Shown here in pieces: positions 25,908 to 34,459 of a stretch of DNA of 53,372 bases. Each line of letters starts with the position of its first letter. Position 1 is the first letter of the stretch. The DNA comes from CAVPDE01 sp964580575 (GTDB lineage: Bacteria > Desulfobacterota > DSM-4660 > Desulfatiglandales > HGW-15), in contig CAZOLJ010000024.1 of NCBI GenBank assembly GCA_964580575.1, forward strand, positions 1 through 53,372, given 5' to 3'. The notes under the pieces are model-generated. The model saw nothing but the letters and a program-made list of their open reading frames with translations. It was not told the origin of the DNA and did no database searches. Made by a program: the position numbers and the translations under genes.

Positions 25908-28310
25908 TCAAGACAGGCGCTCAAGGTTCTTGATCGCCTCTTCCCTTCCGACAAAATCCTCCCCGCTCTGGATTGCCTTCTTGAGATACTCCCTGGCTTT
26001 TTCCTTGTCCCCTGTGCTGGAAAGGGCCATGCCCAGGTGGTAGTTGAAGACGGCGGCCTGAGGAGCCAGGCTGACAGCCTCCTCCAGGAAGGGCAGGGAG
26101 CGATTGGGGTCTCCCGTCTTATAGTAGATCCAGCCCAGCGTGTCGACCACGTTCGCTTCTCCCGGTCTGAGCTGGTAGGCCTTTTTGGCCAGTGCAAGCG
26201 CCTTTTCCGGGTCGTCGGGGGACCGGGGGTGTTCGCTCTTGAGATAGGCCAGGTTGTTTGCCGCAACCCACAGGCTGGGGAATTGGGCCAATGCCCGCTC
26301 GTACACGTCCTTGGCCTCTTCGTACTGCTTTGCCTCCAGATGAACATGGGCCAGGGTGAGGTAGGCTGCCAGGTTCTTGGGATTTGTGGAAATGGCCGTT
26401 TCGAACCGCTTGACCGCTTCCTCCACCTGCCCCTGAACCAGGTAGGTCCTGGCAAGGTTGATCTGGGGATCAGGCCAGAGGGGTTCGAGGCGGGTCGCTT
26501 CTTCAAAGGATCTCACGGCCTCGGGGAATTTCTTCTGCACCGCCAGGATTCTGCCCAAGAAGTTGTGGAGCATCGCGGACTTGGGATCGCCCTGGATCTT
26601 TTCCCGGCAGAGCACTGCAGCTTGATCGATTTTTCCCTGCTGCACGTACAGATTGACCAGCGATTCCAGCACCAGACTGGAATCCGGGTGGGCCTTTTGG
26701 GCTTCTTCCAGCTCTCTCATGGCCTGGGCAGGTTTGCCGTCCCGGCTGTAGAGTTGGGCGAGCTTGAGGCTTGCCGCAGGGTTCTCCGGCCTCTTCTTCT
26801 TGAGCTCAAGGTAAAGCGATTCAGCCCGGCGAGAGTCTCCCCTTTGCAGGTAGAAGTCCCCAAGGGCCACAAGAGCGGCCGCGTCTTCGGGGTGCGCTTC
26901 GATCACCTTCTTGAGCTGGGCCTCGGCCGCCTCGTAGTCCTTTTTTCGAACGAAAATCGAGGCCAGGGCATTGCGCAAATCCTTTGACCTGGGGTTCGCC
27001 TCCGTGGCCTTCCAGAGCGTGTCGATGGCAAGGGAAAGCTCATCGTTCGAGGCATGGGCCTCTGCAAGATGAAGCTGGCCGGGCACGAATTCAGGCCGGT
27101 CATTCACGACAGCCCGGAACTCGGCAATCGCCTGGGAAGGCTGCCGCCGCATCAAGAAAACCCTCCCCTGGAGAAAGTGGGCTTCCACGCTCCTGGGGTT
27201 CTTTTCAAGAACCTCTTTCGCGTATTTTTCCGCCTTATCCGCATCCCTCATCAGGAGGTACGCCCCTGCCAGGCCCGATTTGGCCTGGAGGATCTTCGGG
27301 TTGACCGGGTCCTTCTCAAGGTTGAGGCATTCCATCAGGACCGAAACCGCTTCCTCAGGTTTTTTCATGTTGAGGAGCAGCTCGGCCAGAGCAAATCGGA
27401 TGTTGAAGCTCGCAGGGATCTTGGAGCGCGCCTCTTCCAGCTCCTGCGTGGCCTCCTCCAGCTGCCCTGTGTTGATCAGAAAACGGGCAAAGCGTATCCT
27501 GAGCTCTTCGTTTTCAGGCTCCGCCGAGACAGGCCCCTTCAGGACCTCAATGGCTTTTGCCCTTTCGCCGGCGCGCCAGTAGAGCCCTGCCAGAGCCTCT
27601 CTGTGGGCGTATGCGCCGGGCTCGAGGGCGATCACTTCGTCCATGGCTGCCGTGGCTTCCTTCAGTTTATCGTCTCCTGCATACCGGCTTGCCAGGGCGA
27701 CGCGGAGCTGGGCCACTTGAGGGTTCGTGACGATTCCCTTGGAAAGGATCTCCTCGGCGGCACGGTTTTTTCCGTCACGGGTATAGGCGGAGGCCAGCAG
27801 AAGATAGATCTCGGGCCGGGTCGAGCCCTTGGCCAGGAGCCCTTCCATCAGCGCTGCCGCAGGCCCTGTTTTTCCCTGGGCCAGGAGCCCCGAGGCCTTG
27901 AGGAGGAGAGCCTCCTGGTTTTCGGGCTCCTTCCTCAGGACATTCTCGATCGTCTCCATGGCTTTTTCAGTCGCCCTTCCGGCCAGAAGGAGCTTGGCCA
28001 ACTGGATTTGGGCATCTGTATGGCTCGGGGAAAGCTCCACGGCTTTGAGAAAAGATTTATAGGCATTCTGAGTGTTTTTCAGGGCCAATTCCGTCATGCC
28101 CAGCATGTAGTGGGCTTTATAGAATCTAGGGTCGATCTGGACGGCGTTTTTGAAATCCAGGCGTGCCTTGACAAAATCCCCGCTTTCATAAAAGGCCATC
28201 CCCCTGCCGAAATGCTCCTCCTTTTTCTGCTCCGAACTGGTGCAGCCAAAGGCAGCGAACAGGGCGAGGATCAGGCAAAAACGAACGAGACGATCAATTA
28301 TGGCATTCAC
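25908..28310 (-). CDS. prsT: TPR-repeat lipoprotein of the PEP-CTERM/exosortase system (PrsT-like)
   Basis: 800 residues. A lipoprotein signal ends at AAFGC with lipidated C23, followed by some 20 tetratricopeptide repeats (for example AFYESGDFVKARLDFKNAV, then HYMLGMTELALKNTQNAY). Length, lipobox and repeat density match PrsT proteins encoded in exosortase-associated polysaccharide loci. It probably acts in the periplasm as a scaffold for export or assembly. The start is GTG with AGAGGAAAG upstream. Clustered with the dehydratase and xrtD on the same strand. Confidence 0.85.
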   Translation of the reverse strand: MNAIIDRLVRFCLILALFAAFGCTSSEQKKEEHFGRGMAFYESGDFVKARLDFKNAVQIDPRFYKAHYMLGMTELALKNTQNAYKSFLKAVELSPSHTDAQIQLAKLLLAGRATEKAMETIENVLRKEPENQEALLLKASGLLAQGKTGPAAALMEGLLAKGSTRPEIYLLLASAYTRDGKNRAAEEILSKGIVTNPQVAQLRVALASRYAGDDKLKEATAAMDEVIALEPGAYAHREALAGLYWRAGERAKAIEVLKGPVSAEPENEELRIRFARFLINTGQLEEATQELEEARSKIPASFNIRFALAELLLNMKKPEEAVSVLMECLNLEKDPVNPKILQAKSGLAGAYLLMRDADKAEKYAKEVLEKNPRSVEAHFLQGRVFLMRRQPSQAIAEFRAVVNDRPEFVPGQLHLAEAHASNDELSLAIDTLWKATEANPRSKDLRNALASIFVRKKDYEAAEAQLKKVIEAHPEDAAALVALGDFYLQRGDSRRAESLYLELKKKRPENPAASLKLAQLYSRDGKPAQAMRELEEAQKAHPDSSLVLESLVNLYVQQGKIDQAAVLCREKIQGDPKSAMLHNFLGRILAVQKKFPEAVRSFEEATRLEPLWPDPQINLARTYLVQGQVEEAVKRFETAISTNPKNLAAYLTLAHVHLEAKQYEEAKDVYERALAQFPSLWVAANNLAYLKSEHPRSPDDPEKALALAKKAYQLRPGEANVVDTLGWIYYKTGDPNRSLPFLEEAVSLAPQAAVFNYHLGMALSSTGDKEKAREYLKKAIQSGEDFVGREEAIKNLERLS

Positions 28311-28382
28311 AGTCTTTCCTCTCTAAAGGCTTCAGTTGAAACTTCTTTCAAGGATGCGTGGATGTTTGGAGCTTCATCCTGC

Positions 28383-30353
28383 TTACGAATGGCTTTGGGG
28401 CCAAAGGCCTGCATTGGGGTTGTTGTCGGCTTCAAGCTGGGTGCGGCATTCGGCGGTCCCATACCTGTACTGCGGCACCAGCTCCTTGAATTTCTCGATC
28501 AGGGCCTCTTCCTGCCGATCGGCCACCAGGCGGCAGATGTGCTCGATCTCCGTCTCCATGAAGTGGCGGTCCACGGACTCGGAGCGGGCCACCCTGATCT
28601 GGGGATGGGCCGTGGGAATCTCTCCTTCCCACCGGTTGAAAAGCTCTTCGTACATCTTTTCCCCCGGGCGAAGACCTGTGATGGTGATGTCCACATCCCG
28701 GTAGGGGCGCTTGCCGGACAGGGTAATGAGCTTTTCGGCCAGACTGAGGATCTTGACGGGTTTGCCCATGTCGAGCACGAAGATCTCCCCTCCCTCCCCC
28801 ATGGAGCCGGCCTGAAGGATAAGCTGCACCGCCTCCGGAATGGTCATGAAATACCGCTCGATATTCGGGTCGGTCACCGTCACAGGCCCACCGGCCAGAA
28901 TCTGTTTCTTGAAAAGGGGCACCACGCTCCCGACGCTTCCCAGCACGTTGCCGAAGCGGACGATCATGAAGCGGGTCCCGTTGGATCCGTTCCGGCTCTG
29001 GACAACCATTTCCGCGATGCGCTTGGTCACCCCCATCACGTTGACGGGGTTGACGGCCTTGTCCGTTGAGATCATCACAAAGCGCTCCACTCCTGTCTCG
29101 ACAGCGGCGCGGACCACGTTGTCGGTGCCGAGGATGTTGTTGTACGCCGACTCGATGGGGACCCCCTCCATGAGGGGGACATGTTTGTAGGCTGCGGCGT
29201 GGAAGACCATGTCCACCCTCGTCTTTTCCATCAGAACCCGCATCCCCATGTAATCATTGACGCTGGCGACAGTCGCCACTAGCGCGAGGGAAGGGAAGCG
29301 CTTTTTCAGCTCTATCTCGAATTCATAGAGGGTGTTCTCGGATCTGTCTGCGATGACCAGGAGAGAGGGCTCGAAGGCGGCGATCTGCCGGCAGAGTTCA
29401 GAGCCGATGGATCCGCCCCCTCCGCTCACGAAGATGGTTTTCCCGGCCAGGTGCTCGCGGATCAGGGGCATTTCGATCCGGATCGGGGGCCGATCGAGGA
29501 GGTCCTCGATCTCCACATCCCGGATATCGCTGATCTTGACCCGGTCCGAAAGGATATCCTCGATTCGGGGAATGGTCTTGAAGGGCGCGGCCAGGGGCTC
29601 AAGGGCCTCGACGACCTGTTCCATCTCCTTCTTGGCGGCTTCTGGCCAGCACAAGACCACGGCGGAGAGGGGTCTCGTTTCCCGAGCCCGTGCCGCGACG
29701 GCTTGCTCAGTGGACCAGACCGGGAGATCAAAGATGCGCACAACGCCGGCATCGGCCGGCCGTGTGGGATCCACGATGCCGTAAGGGGTGTACCAGGAGT
29801 TGGGATCGGAGAGCAGTTCCTTGACAAGGGGCTGGACTTCTGCGACCGGCCCTACCAGAAGGATGGGACTCCTTTGCCACGGCTTGACGCCGGGGGCGTG
29901 TTTTTCACGGAATTGGCGGACCGAGAAGCGGATTCCTCCGACCAGCATGACACAAAAGACCCAGTCGAGGGCATAAATGCTGTTGGGGATGCGCAGAGGC
30001 TTGTAAAAAATCCCAAGGATGATGAAGCTCAGGGAGCTGATGGTGGCGGCGCGGAGGATGTTCATGAGATCTTCGAAGCTTGCGTACCGCCAGAGGCCTT
30101 GGTAGAGGTCGTGAAACCAGAAGACCCCAATCCTGATGAGCAGGACGGGGATCAGGGTGCGCAGGAGAAGCTCGTTCAGGCCCTCTTCCAGGATGTTGCC
30201 GTAGAAAACGGAAAAGGCGAGCAGGTAGGCGGCGCTGAAGAGCACGAGGTGGGTGAAGAGGATGAACCAGAAACGGTAGGGAAGCGCCCGGGAGATGGCC
30301 CGCATCACCGTGGGGTTGTCGCGGAGGGAGCTTATTTTGCTGAAGAGAGTCAT
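28383..30353 (-). CDS. Membrane UDP-sugar 4,6-dehydratase (CapD/WbpM/PglF family)
   Basis: 656 residues: four N-terminal helices (about 30-145), a Rossmann-like domain (about 165-290), then the catalytic SDR domain. NAD-binding GGGGSIGSE is at 311-319, and the catalytic set is T430, M440 and K444 (STDKAVNPVNVMGVTKR), the Met variant of large WbpM-type enzymes. It converts UDP-GlcNAc to the 4-keto-6-deoxy sugar, the first step to bacillosamine or QuiNAc. The aminotransferase and acyltransferase downstream of this step are encoded nearby. Starts 10 bases after xrtD ends. Confidence 0.92.
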   Translation of the reverse strand: MTLFSKISSLRDNPTVMRAISRALPYRFWFILFTHLVLFSAAYLLAFSVFYGNILEEGLNELLLRTLIPVLLIRIGVFWFHDLYQGLWRYASFEDLMNILRAATISSLSFIILGIFYKPLRIPNSIYALDWVFCVMLVGGIRFSVRQFREKHAPGVKPWQRSPILLVGPVAEVQPLVKELLSDPNSWYTPYGIVDPTRPADAGVVRIFDLPVWSTEQAVAARARETRPLSAVVLCWPEAAKKEMEQVVEALEPLAAPFKTIPRIEDILSDRVKISDIRDVEIEDLLDRPPIRIEMPLIREHLAGKTIFVSGGGGSIGSELCRQIAAFEPSLLVIADRSENTLYEFEIELKKRFPSLALVATVASVNDYMGMRVLMEKTRVDMVFHAAAYKHVPLMEGVPIESAYNNILGTDNVVRAAVETGVERFVMISTDKAVNPVNVMGVTKRIAEMVVQSRNGSNGTRFMIVRFGNVLGSVGSVVPLFKKQILAGGPVTVTDPNIERYFMTIPEAVQLILQAGSMGEGGEIFVLDMGKPVKILSLAEKLITLSGKRPYRDVDITITGLRPGEKMYEELFNRWEGEIPTAHPQIRVARSESVDRHFMETEIEHICRLVADRQEEALIEKFKELVPQYRYGTAECRTQLEADNNPNAGLWPQSHS

Positions 30354-30363
30354 GAAACGGGAT

Positions 30364-31899
30364 CTAGGGCAAGAACTCCTCCAGGGTGCGGGAGGCCTTC
30401 AGGGCAAAAGGGTCCATGACGAGGCGCGCCGATTCAAGGCTGGTCTTTGGGCCAAGAGGCATGGTGAGGCGGACGAGGGCGCCGTCGTTGCGGCGGCGCC
30501 AGAGGCCGTCCCAGACCATGTAGAATTTGGCGGCGTATTCGCTCGTGAAGTTTCTGTCCCGGCCCTGGAACCAGAAGTAGACAAGCTGGCTCACCCCGCT
30601 CTTGCTGATCACGAGCTCGTTGAACTTCAGCCCCCTGTGGCCGGGGCTTTCTGCGGCAAGGTGCCGTGGCTGGTTTTGATCGATGAACCATCCCGCCCCG
30701 GGCAGACAGAGATTGGGGGAGTGAATGAAATCCCCCCCCTTTTTCTGGTGCTCGTAATAGGCTACGTAGAAATTGATGGCCCCCTCTTTTCCCTTCACGT
30801 AGTCGATGATCACGTAGTCCTGGCCGCCCACTTTCTCCCAGACCTTGGGATCCATGAGCACGGGTTTTCCGGTCCATCCGTAAAAGGACGTGGGGAACTC
30901 CCGCAGGGGTTGCCGCAGAGGTCGAACCGGGACCTCTCCCAGGTGGGCTACGGCCGGCACTGTAAGGAGGACCACCATGAACGCGGTGAGCACTGCCGGC
31001 CAGGTGACTGCGCGATGAGGAGGGTAGGGCGGTTCTGCGGGTTGCGGCGCTCCGGCCTTGCCGGGGAGGCGATGGAGGAGAAGGCTCAAGAGGACGTAGA
31101 GCCCTGCACACGCCATGAACACGAGCCACCCGGAAAAGCCGTGGAAGAAGCTCTCGGCCGCCTCGCTCCCCCAGCGCGTGGCAATCAGGCCGGTGCCGGT
31201 GATGCGGGCCACATTGGCCAGGACGGCGATCGGCACGGCGGCGACTGCCAGAACCATGCGCTTCCACCAGACCTTCTGGCCGTAGTAGGCCAGGAGCACG
31301 CCCAGGGTGAAGAGGGGCAGAATGTAGCGCAGGCCGCTGCACGCTTCGACCACATGGAGCTGGGTGGTGCCGATGTCGATCACGTTCCCTTCCCGGAACA
31401 CGGGGATCTTGAGAAGGTGAAGCAGGGCCACGGAACCGGCCGAGGAGAAAAGCTGGAGAGGGAAGGTCAGGTTTCGGTGGATCATACCGGGGAGGGGAAT
31501 CATCAGAAGGAGGAAGGCCAAGGGAAACCCCACGATCCTGAGTACGGACGGACCGCAGAGGAACCAAACCAGGCCGAAGAGGAGGACGATCATGGAGATC
31601 CTGGTGGTGAAGAGCTCGGCTCCCAGCTCGCCGACCACGAAAATGAAAACGGCCAGGAAGAGCAGGGGCAAAGCTCGCCAATCGGGCCGGATGTCCACCT
31701 TTTTCAGCTCAGGCCGCTTCTGCCAGGCGAGGTACGCTGCAATCGGTATGATCAGGAGCCCGTGGGAGTAGTCTTCGCTCCCCAGCCACTGCATCACGAG
31801 TCCCTGAAGGGTCGGCCAGTAGATGATCAGAATCCCGATCGGCAGGGCAAAAACGGCAAAAAGAGCTGCGCTGCTGTGCGTTTTACTTTTCGTCATCAC
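30364..31899 (-). CDS. xrtD: Exosortase D fused to EpsI domain (XrtD)
   Basis: 511 residues. Residues 1-295 are a polytopic exosortase with the catalytic triad C187 (VVEACSGLRY), R232 (NVARITG) and H253 (FFHGFSGWLVF). Residues about 310-511 are an EpsI-like periplasmic domain (YEHQKKGGDFIHSPNLCLPG). This fusion is the VPLPA-CTERM-specific XrtD architecture, and the two VPIPS-tailed proteins encoded 5 kb away are obvious substrates. It cleaves and anchors them, probably to the polysaccharide made by this locus. Its start overlaps the aminotransferase end by 17 bases. Confidence 0.93.
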   Translation of the reverse strand: MMTKSKTHSSAALFAVFALPIGILIIYWPTLQGLVMQWLGSEDYSHGLLIIPIAAYLAWQKRPELKKVDIRPDWRALPLLFLAVFIFVVGELGAELFTTRISMIVLLFGLVWFLCGPSVLRIVGFPLAFLLLMIPLPGMIHRNLTFPLQLFSSAGSVALLHLLKIPVFREGNVIDIGTTQLHVVEACSGLRYILPLFTLGVLLAYYGQKVWWKRMVLAVAAVPIAVLANVARITGTGLIATRWGSEAAESFFHGFSGWLVFMACAGLYVLLSLLLHRLPGKAGAPQPAEPPYPPHRAVTWPAVLTAFMVVLLTVPAVAHLGEVPVRPLRQPLREFPTSFYGWTGKPVLMDPKVWEKVGGQDYVIIDYVKGKEGAINFYVAYYEHQKKGGDFIHSPNLCLPGAGWFIDQNQPRHLAAESPGHRGLKFNELVISKSGVSQLVYFWFQGRDRNFTSEYAAKFYMVWDGLWRRRNDGALVRLTMPLGPKTSLESARLVMDPFALKASRTLEEFLP

Positions 31900-33148
31900 C
31901 CGAATTCTCCGTCACGCTCCGTCCGCGTCCGCCGCAAATCGAACGTATGCCGCGGACAACCCGTTCGAGATCTTCGTCTCTCATCTGCGTTCCCGAGGGC
32001 AGGCAGAGCCCCCGTGCAAAAAGATCCTCAGCCACATGGCCCCCAAACATTAGGGCCTGGTGGAGGATTTTTTCCGTGCACCGTGAGCCGTGCGCCGCGC
32101 GCCGCGCTTTGAACACGGGCTGCATGTGCATGGGCTTCCACACAGGCCGGGATTCAATGTTCACTTCCTCGAGGGCAAGGCGAACGGCCTCCCGGTCCGC
32201 GCCGAACTCCTCGGGCGTGATGAGGATGACCGTGAGCCACCGGGTGCATCGCCCGCATTCAGCCTCGGGCATGAAGGCAATTCCCGGCAGATCCGCCAGG
32301 GCCTTTTGGTAGGAAGCGCAGATCTCCCTTTTCCTTTTCACGCGTTCCTCCAGGACCTTCAACTGGCCCCGGCCCACAGCCGCCACGAGGTTGCTCATCC
32401 GGTAGTTGTAGCCGTACTGCGAGTGCTCGAAGTGGGGGGCCTGATCGCGGGCCTGCTGAGAGAGGAAACGAGCCTGTTCGATGAGGTTCCGGTCTTCAGA
32501 TACCAGCATTCCGCCTCCGGAGGTAGTGAGGATCTTGTTCCCGTTGAAGGAGAAGAAGGCGGCCCTGGCCCCTGTCCCTGCATGAACCCAGGTCCCTTCA
32601 CCCTTGGCGTCCTTGCGTCTTTGCGTGAGGTATTGCGCTCCCAGGGCCTCCGCTGAATCCAGGACCACGGGTACACCATAGCGTTCACTGATGGCGAAGA
32701 TGCGGTCGTAGTCTGCGCACTGGCCGTAGAGGTCTGTCGGTAGAACCGCTTTAGGGCAAAGGCCTTTTTGGGAAAGCGTTTGGAGCGCCTCTTCAAGAAG
32801 GGCCGGGTCCATGGTCCAGGAGGTTTTGTCCGCATCGACAAACACAGGGTTGGCTCCCTGAAAGAGGATGGGCGTAACGCTCCCGATGAAGGTGAGGGTT
32901 GAGGCGATGACCAGATCTCCGGGGCCCACGCCGACAAGGCGCAAAGCCAGGTGGCAGGCGGCCGTGCCGCTCGAAACGGCCACGCCGTGGGGAATGCCCA
33001 CCCGCTCGCAGAATTCCCGCTCAAAGGCATCCACCATGGGACCGAGAGGGGCGATATAGTTGCTCTCGAAGGCCTCGTGGACCAAAGCCTCCTCCATGCC
33101 GCTCATGTGGGGGGGGGAGAGGAAGATCCTGTTCATCGATTTATGCAT
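31883..33148 (-). CDS. DegT/DnrJ/EryC1/StrS aminotransferase (PglE/EpsN-like), with repeat-encoded insertions
   Basis: 421 residues from the ATG giving MHKSMNRIFLSPPHMSG; a TTG two codons earlier and an ATG four codons later are possible. The PLP lysine is about K205 in FFSFNGNKILTTSGGG. It would transfer an amino group to the 4-keto sugar made by the CapD-like enzyme. Two stretches are foreign to the family: TQRRKDAKGEGTW just before the lysine motif and ARRAAHGSRCTEK near the C-terminus. Both are encoded by tandem arrays (32604-32628 and 32074-32108) and both keep frame. Confidence 0.9.
   Translation of the reverse strand: MHKSMNRIFLSPPHMSGMEEALVHEAFESNYIAPLGPMVDAFEREFCERVGIPHGVAVSSGTAACHLALRLVGVGPGDLVIASTLTFIGSVTPILFQGANPVFVDADKTSWTMDPALLEEALQTLSQKGLCPKAVLPTDLYGQCADYDRIFAISERYGVPVVLDSAEALGAQYLTQRRKDAKGEGTWVHAGTGARAAFFSFNGNKILTTSGGGMLVSEDRNLIEQARFLSQQARDQAPHFEHSQYGYNYRMSNLVAAVGRGQLKVLEERVKRKREICASYQKALADLPGIAFMPEAECGRCTRWLTVILITPEEFGADREAVRLALEEVNIESRPVWKPMHMQPVFKARRAAHGSRCTEKILHQALMFGGHVAEDLFARGLCLPSGTQMRDEDLERVVRGIRSICGGRGRSVTENSGDDEK
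32074..32108. repeat. In-frame 7-nt tandem array, five units
   Basis: CCGTGCA, CCGTGAG, CCGTGCG, CCGCGCG, CCGCGCT, inside the aminotransferase gene, on the minus strand encoding part of RRAAHGSRC. Same family as 8386-8420 and 21862-21889. Confidence 0.8.
32604..32628. repeat. In-frame 8-nt tandem array
   Basis: TTGGCGTCC, TTGCGTCT, TTGCGTGA inside the aminotransferase gene; on the minus strand it encodes TQRRKDAK. Same family as 34461-34484. Confidence 0.75.
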
Positions 33149-33154
33149 GGACAA

Positions 33155-33790
33155 TCAGGGCTTGATGACCCTGGCCGGCACACCCACAGACACGGTTGCG
33201 GCCGGTAGTTCACGGTTCACGACGGCCCCGGCCCCGACGATGGCCTTTTCACCGACACGCACGGAGGGAAGCACGGTGGCATGGTTTCCAAGGTAAGCGG
33301 CTTCCCCGATATGGCTCCTGCCGGCCAGGTCTACGCCGCAGGCCGTGGTGCTGAAATCCTCCAGGATGCAATCGTGGCCCACGGTGGTGTTGAGGTTCAA
33401 GTGGCAGAAATTCCCAATGCGGGCATTGACCGTTACGATGACCCCCGCACACAAAATGTTTCCCATTCCAAGGGCGCTGGTGTTGCTCATCCTCACTGTG
33501 GGGTGAATCAGGTTGGGGTAGTGAAGAGCATATCCGCTGAGGCGATCAGCAACCGCCATGCGAATCAAGGGTTGCCCGATGGCAAGGGCGACTGAAATGC
33601 CTTGATGGTTTTTGAGGAACGTGTGGGCCTCGAAAACAGGGTAGTCGTTTAGCCGTTTCCCAACCAAAGAGGAATCATCATCCAGAAACCCCTGGATGCG
33701 GAAGCGGGGCTCCACCTGGTTGATGTCTTCGATGAGCCAGGCCACTTCGCGGCCAAAGCCGCCTGCTCCAAATATCGCTATCTCATCCAC
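33155..33790 (-). CDS. Sugar O/N-acyltransferase, PglD/NeuD type
   Basis: 211 residues. The N-terminal MDEIAIFGAGGFGREVA is the nucleotide-sugar-binding Rossmann half; from about residue 92 a left-handed beta helix follows with the catalytic H139 in TTVGHDC and GAGAVVNRE near the end. It would acetylate the 4-amino sugar with acetyl-CoA. The start codon is GTG and lies inside the 9-nt array at 33785-33812; no ribosome-binding site is visible upstream. This looks like the result of an insertion that separated the gene from pglC-like upstream sequence. Confidence 0.9.
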   Translation of the reverse strand: MDEIAIFGAGGFGREVAWLIEDINQVEPRFRIQGFLDDDSSLVGKRLNDYPVFEAHTFLKNHQGISVALAIGQPLIRMAVADRLSGYALHYPNLIHPTVRMSNTSALGMGNILCAGVIVTVNARIGNFCHLNLNTTVGHDCILEDFSTTACGVDLAGRSHIGEAAYLGNHATVLPSVRVGEKAIVGAGAVVNRELPAATVSVGVPARVIKP

Positions 33791-33812
33791 AGATTACGCA
33801 GATTAAAAGGAT
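33785..33812. repeat. Left inverted repeat / 9-nt array of the GxxExxY cassette
   Basis: ATCCACAGATTACGCAGATT (33785-33804) is the exact reverse complement of 34422-34441. It covers the start codon of the acyltransferase gene. The extended form ending AAAAGGAT is also found, with two changes, at 36348-36376 in opposite orientation. Confidence 0.9.
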
Positions 33813-33886
33813 TCTAGACAAAGGTCCTTCTTCCAGATATTAGGGGACTGAAGCAAATCCAGCTGTGAGGGTGTAACCAAACCACC

Positions 33887-34267
33887 ATGGAAACGACATT
33901 CAGAGATGAGAGAACCTATCAGATCATCGGGGCGGCAATGGAAGTTCACAAGGAACTCGGATCGGGATTCCTTGAAGCGGTCTACCAGGAAGCCATGGAA
34001 AGAGAGATGGCCAGCCGCCGAATTCCATTTCAAGCCCAGCCTGAAATCCATATCGCGTATAAGGGTGAACCGCTCAGGAAGACATACCAGCCTGATTTTG
34101 TATGTTTTGAAGAGGTCATCGTAGAGATCAAGGCGCTTTCAACTCTCAGCAGTTTGGAAGATGCCCAGGTCATCAACTATCTCAAGGCATCTGAACATAC
34201 TGTCGGGCTCCTGATCAATTTCGGAGCTAAGTCTTTGGAGTACAGAAGACTTGTCCTTACGCGTTAG
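33887..34267 (+). CDS. GxxExxY protein, PD-(D/E)XK nuclease-like
   Basis: 126 residues. The name-giving motif is G27-x-x-E30-x-x-Y33 in GSGFLEAVYQEAM. A PD-(D/E)XK pattern follows: P69-D70 in YQPDF and E80-I-K82 in VEIKA, with a strand-spaced gap, so a metal-dependent nuclease fold is likely. Family members occur in many copies in some environmental genomes and their role is unknown. It is on the opposite strand to its neighbours, between two genes of one sugar operon, and enclosed by a perfect 20-bp inverted repeat, so it appears mobile. The ribosome-binding site is weak. Confidence 0.88.
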   Translation: METTFRDERTYQIIGAAMEVHKELGSGFLEAVYQEAMEREMASRRIPFQAQPEIHIAYKGEPLRKTYQPDFVCFEEVIVEIKALSTLSSLEDAQVINYLKASEHTVGLLINFGAKSLEYRRLVLTR

Positions 34268-34285
34268 TCTGCTTAATCCTCCTTT

Positions 34286-34405
34286 GCTCGCTCAAAGCCC
34301 CTGAGAGGGGGCGATGCTGGGCATCGCAAAGAGTGGGAATCGCAAGCTGAAAAAGAAACCTTTTTGCTTTTTCAGACTTCGATGCCCACGATGATTTGAG
34401 TGAGC
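34286..34405. repeat. 120-nt imperfect long hairpin within the cassette
   Basis: Outer arms GCTCGCTCAAA and TTTGAGTGAGC differ at one base. Inside them GATGCTGGGCATCG pairs imperfectly with CGATGCCCACGATG. At the tip CTGAAAAAG and CTTTTTCAG (9 bp) enclose an 11-base loop. It starts 18 bases after the GxxExxY stop and could be a structured RNA, a terminator or a recognition site. Confidence 0.75.
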
Positions 34406-34414
34406 CTGCCCTTG

Positions 34415-34442
34415 TCTGCGTAATCTGCGTAATCTGTGGATT
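34415..34442. repeat. Right inverted repeat / 9-nt array of the GxxExxY cassette
   Basis: Three 9-nt units: TCTGCGTAA, TCTGCGTAA, TCTGTGGAT. Bases 34422-34441 are the perfect partner of the left repeat. Confidence 0.9.
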
Positions 34443-34459
34443 CTATTCTTGTGAATTGC

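Noticed and set aside
25729..25911. 60-residue minus-strand frame beside the microprotein
   Set aside because: Different frame, overlaps the prsT end, and runs through the dispersed repeat without a good start.
27054..29069. 671-residue open frame on the plus strand
   Set aside because: Antisense to prsT and the dehydratase, which have clear motifs on the other strand.
29451..30419. 322-residue open frame on the plus strand
   Set aside because: Antisense of the CapD-like gene, acidic low-complexity translation.
30295..32112. 605-residue open frame on the plus strand
   Set aside because: Antisense shadow of xrtD and the aminotransferase; composition is Gly/Glu/His-rich without domains.
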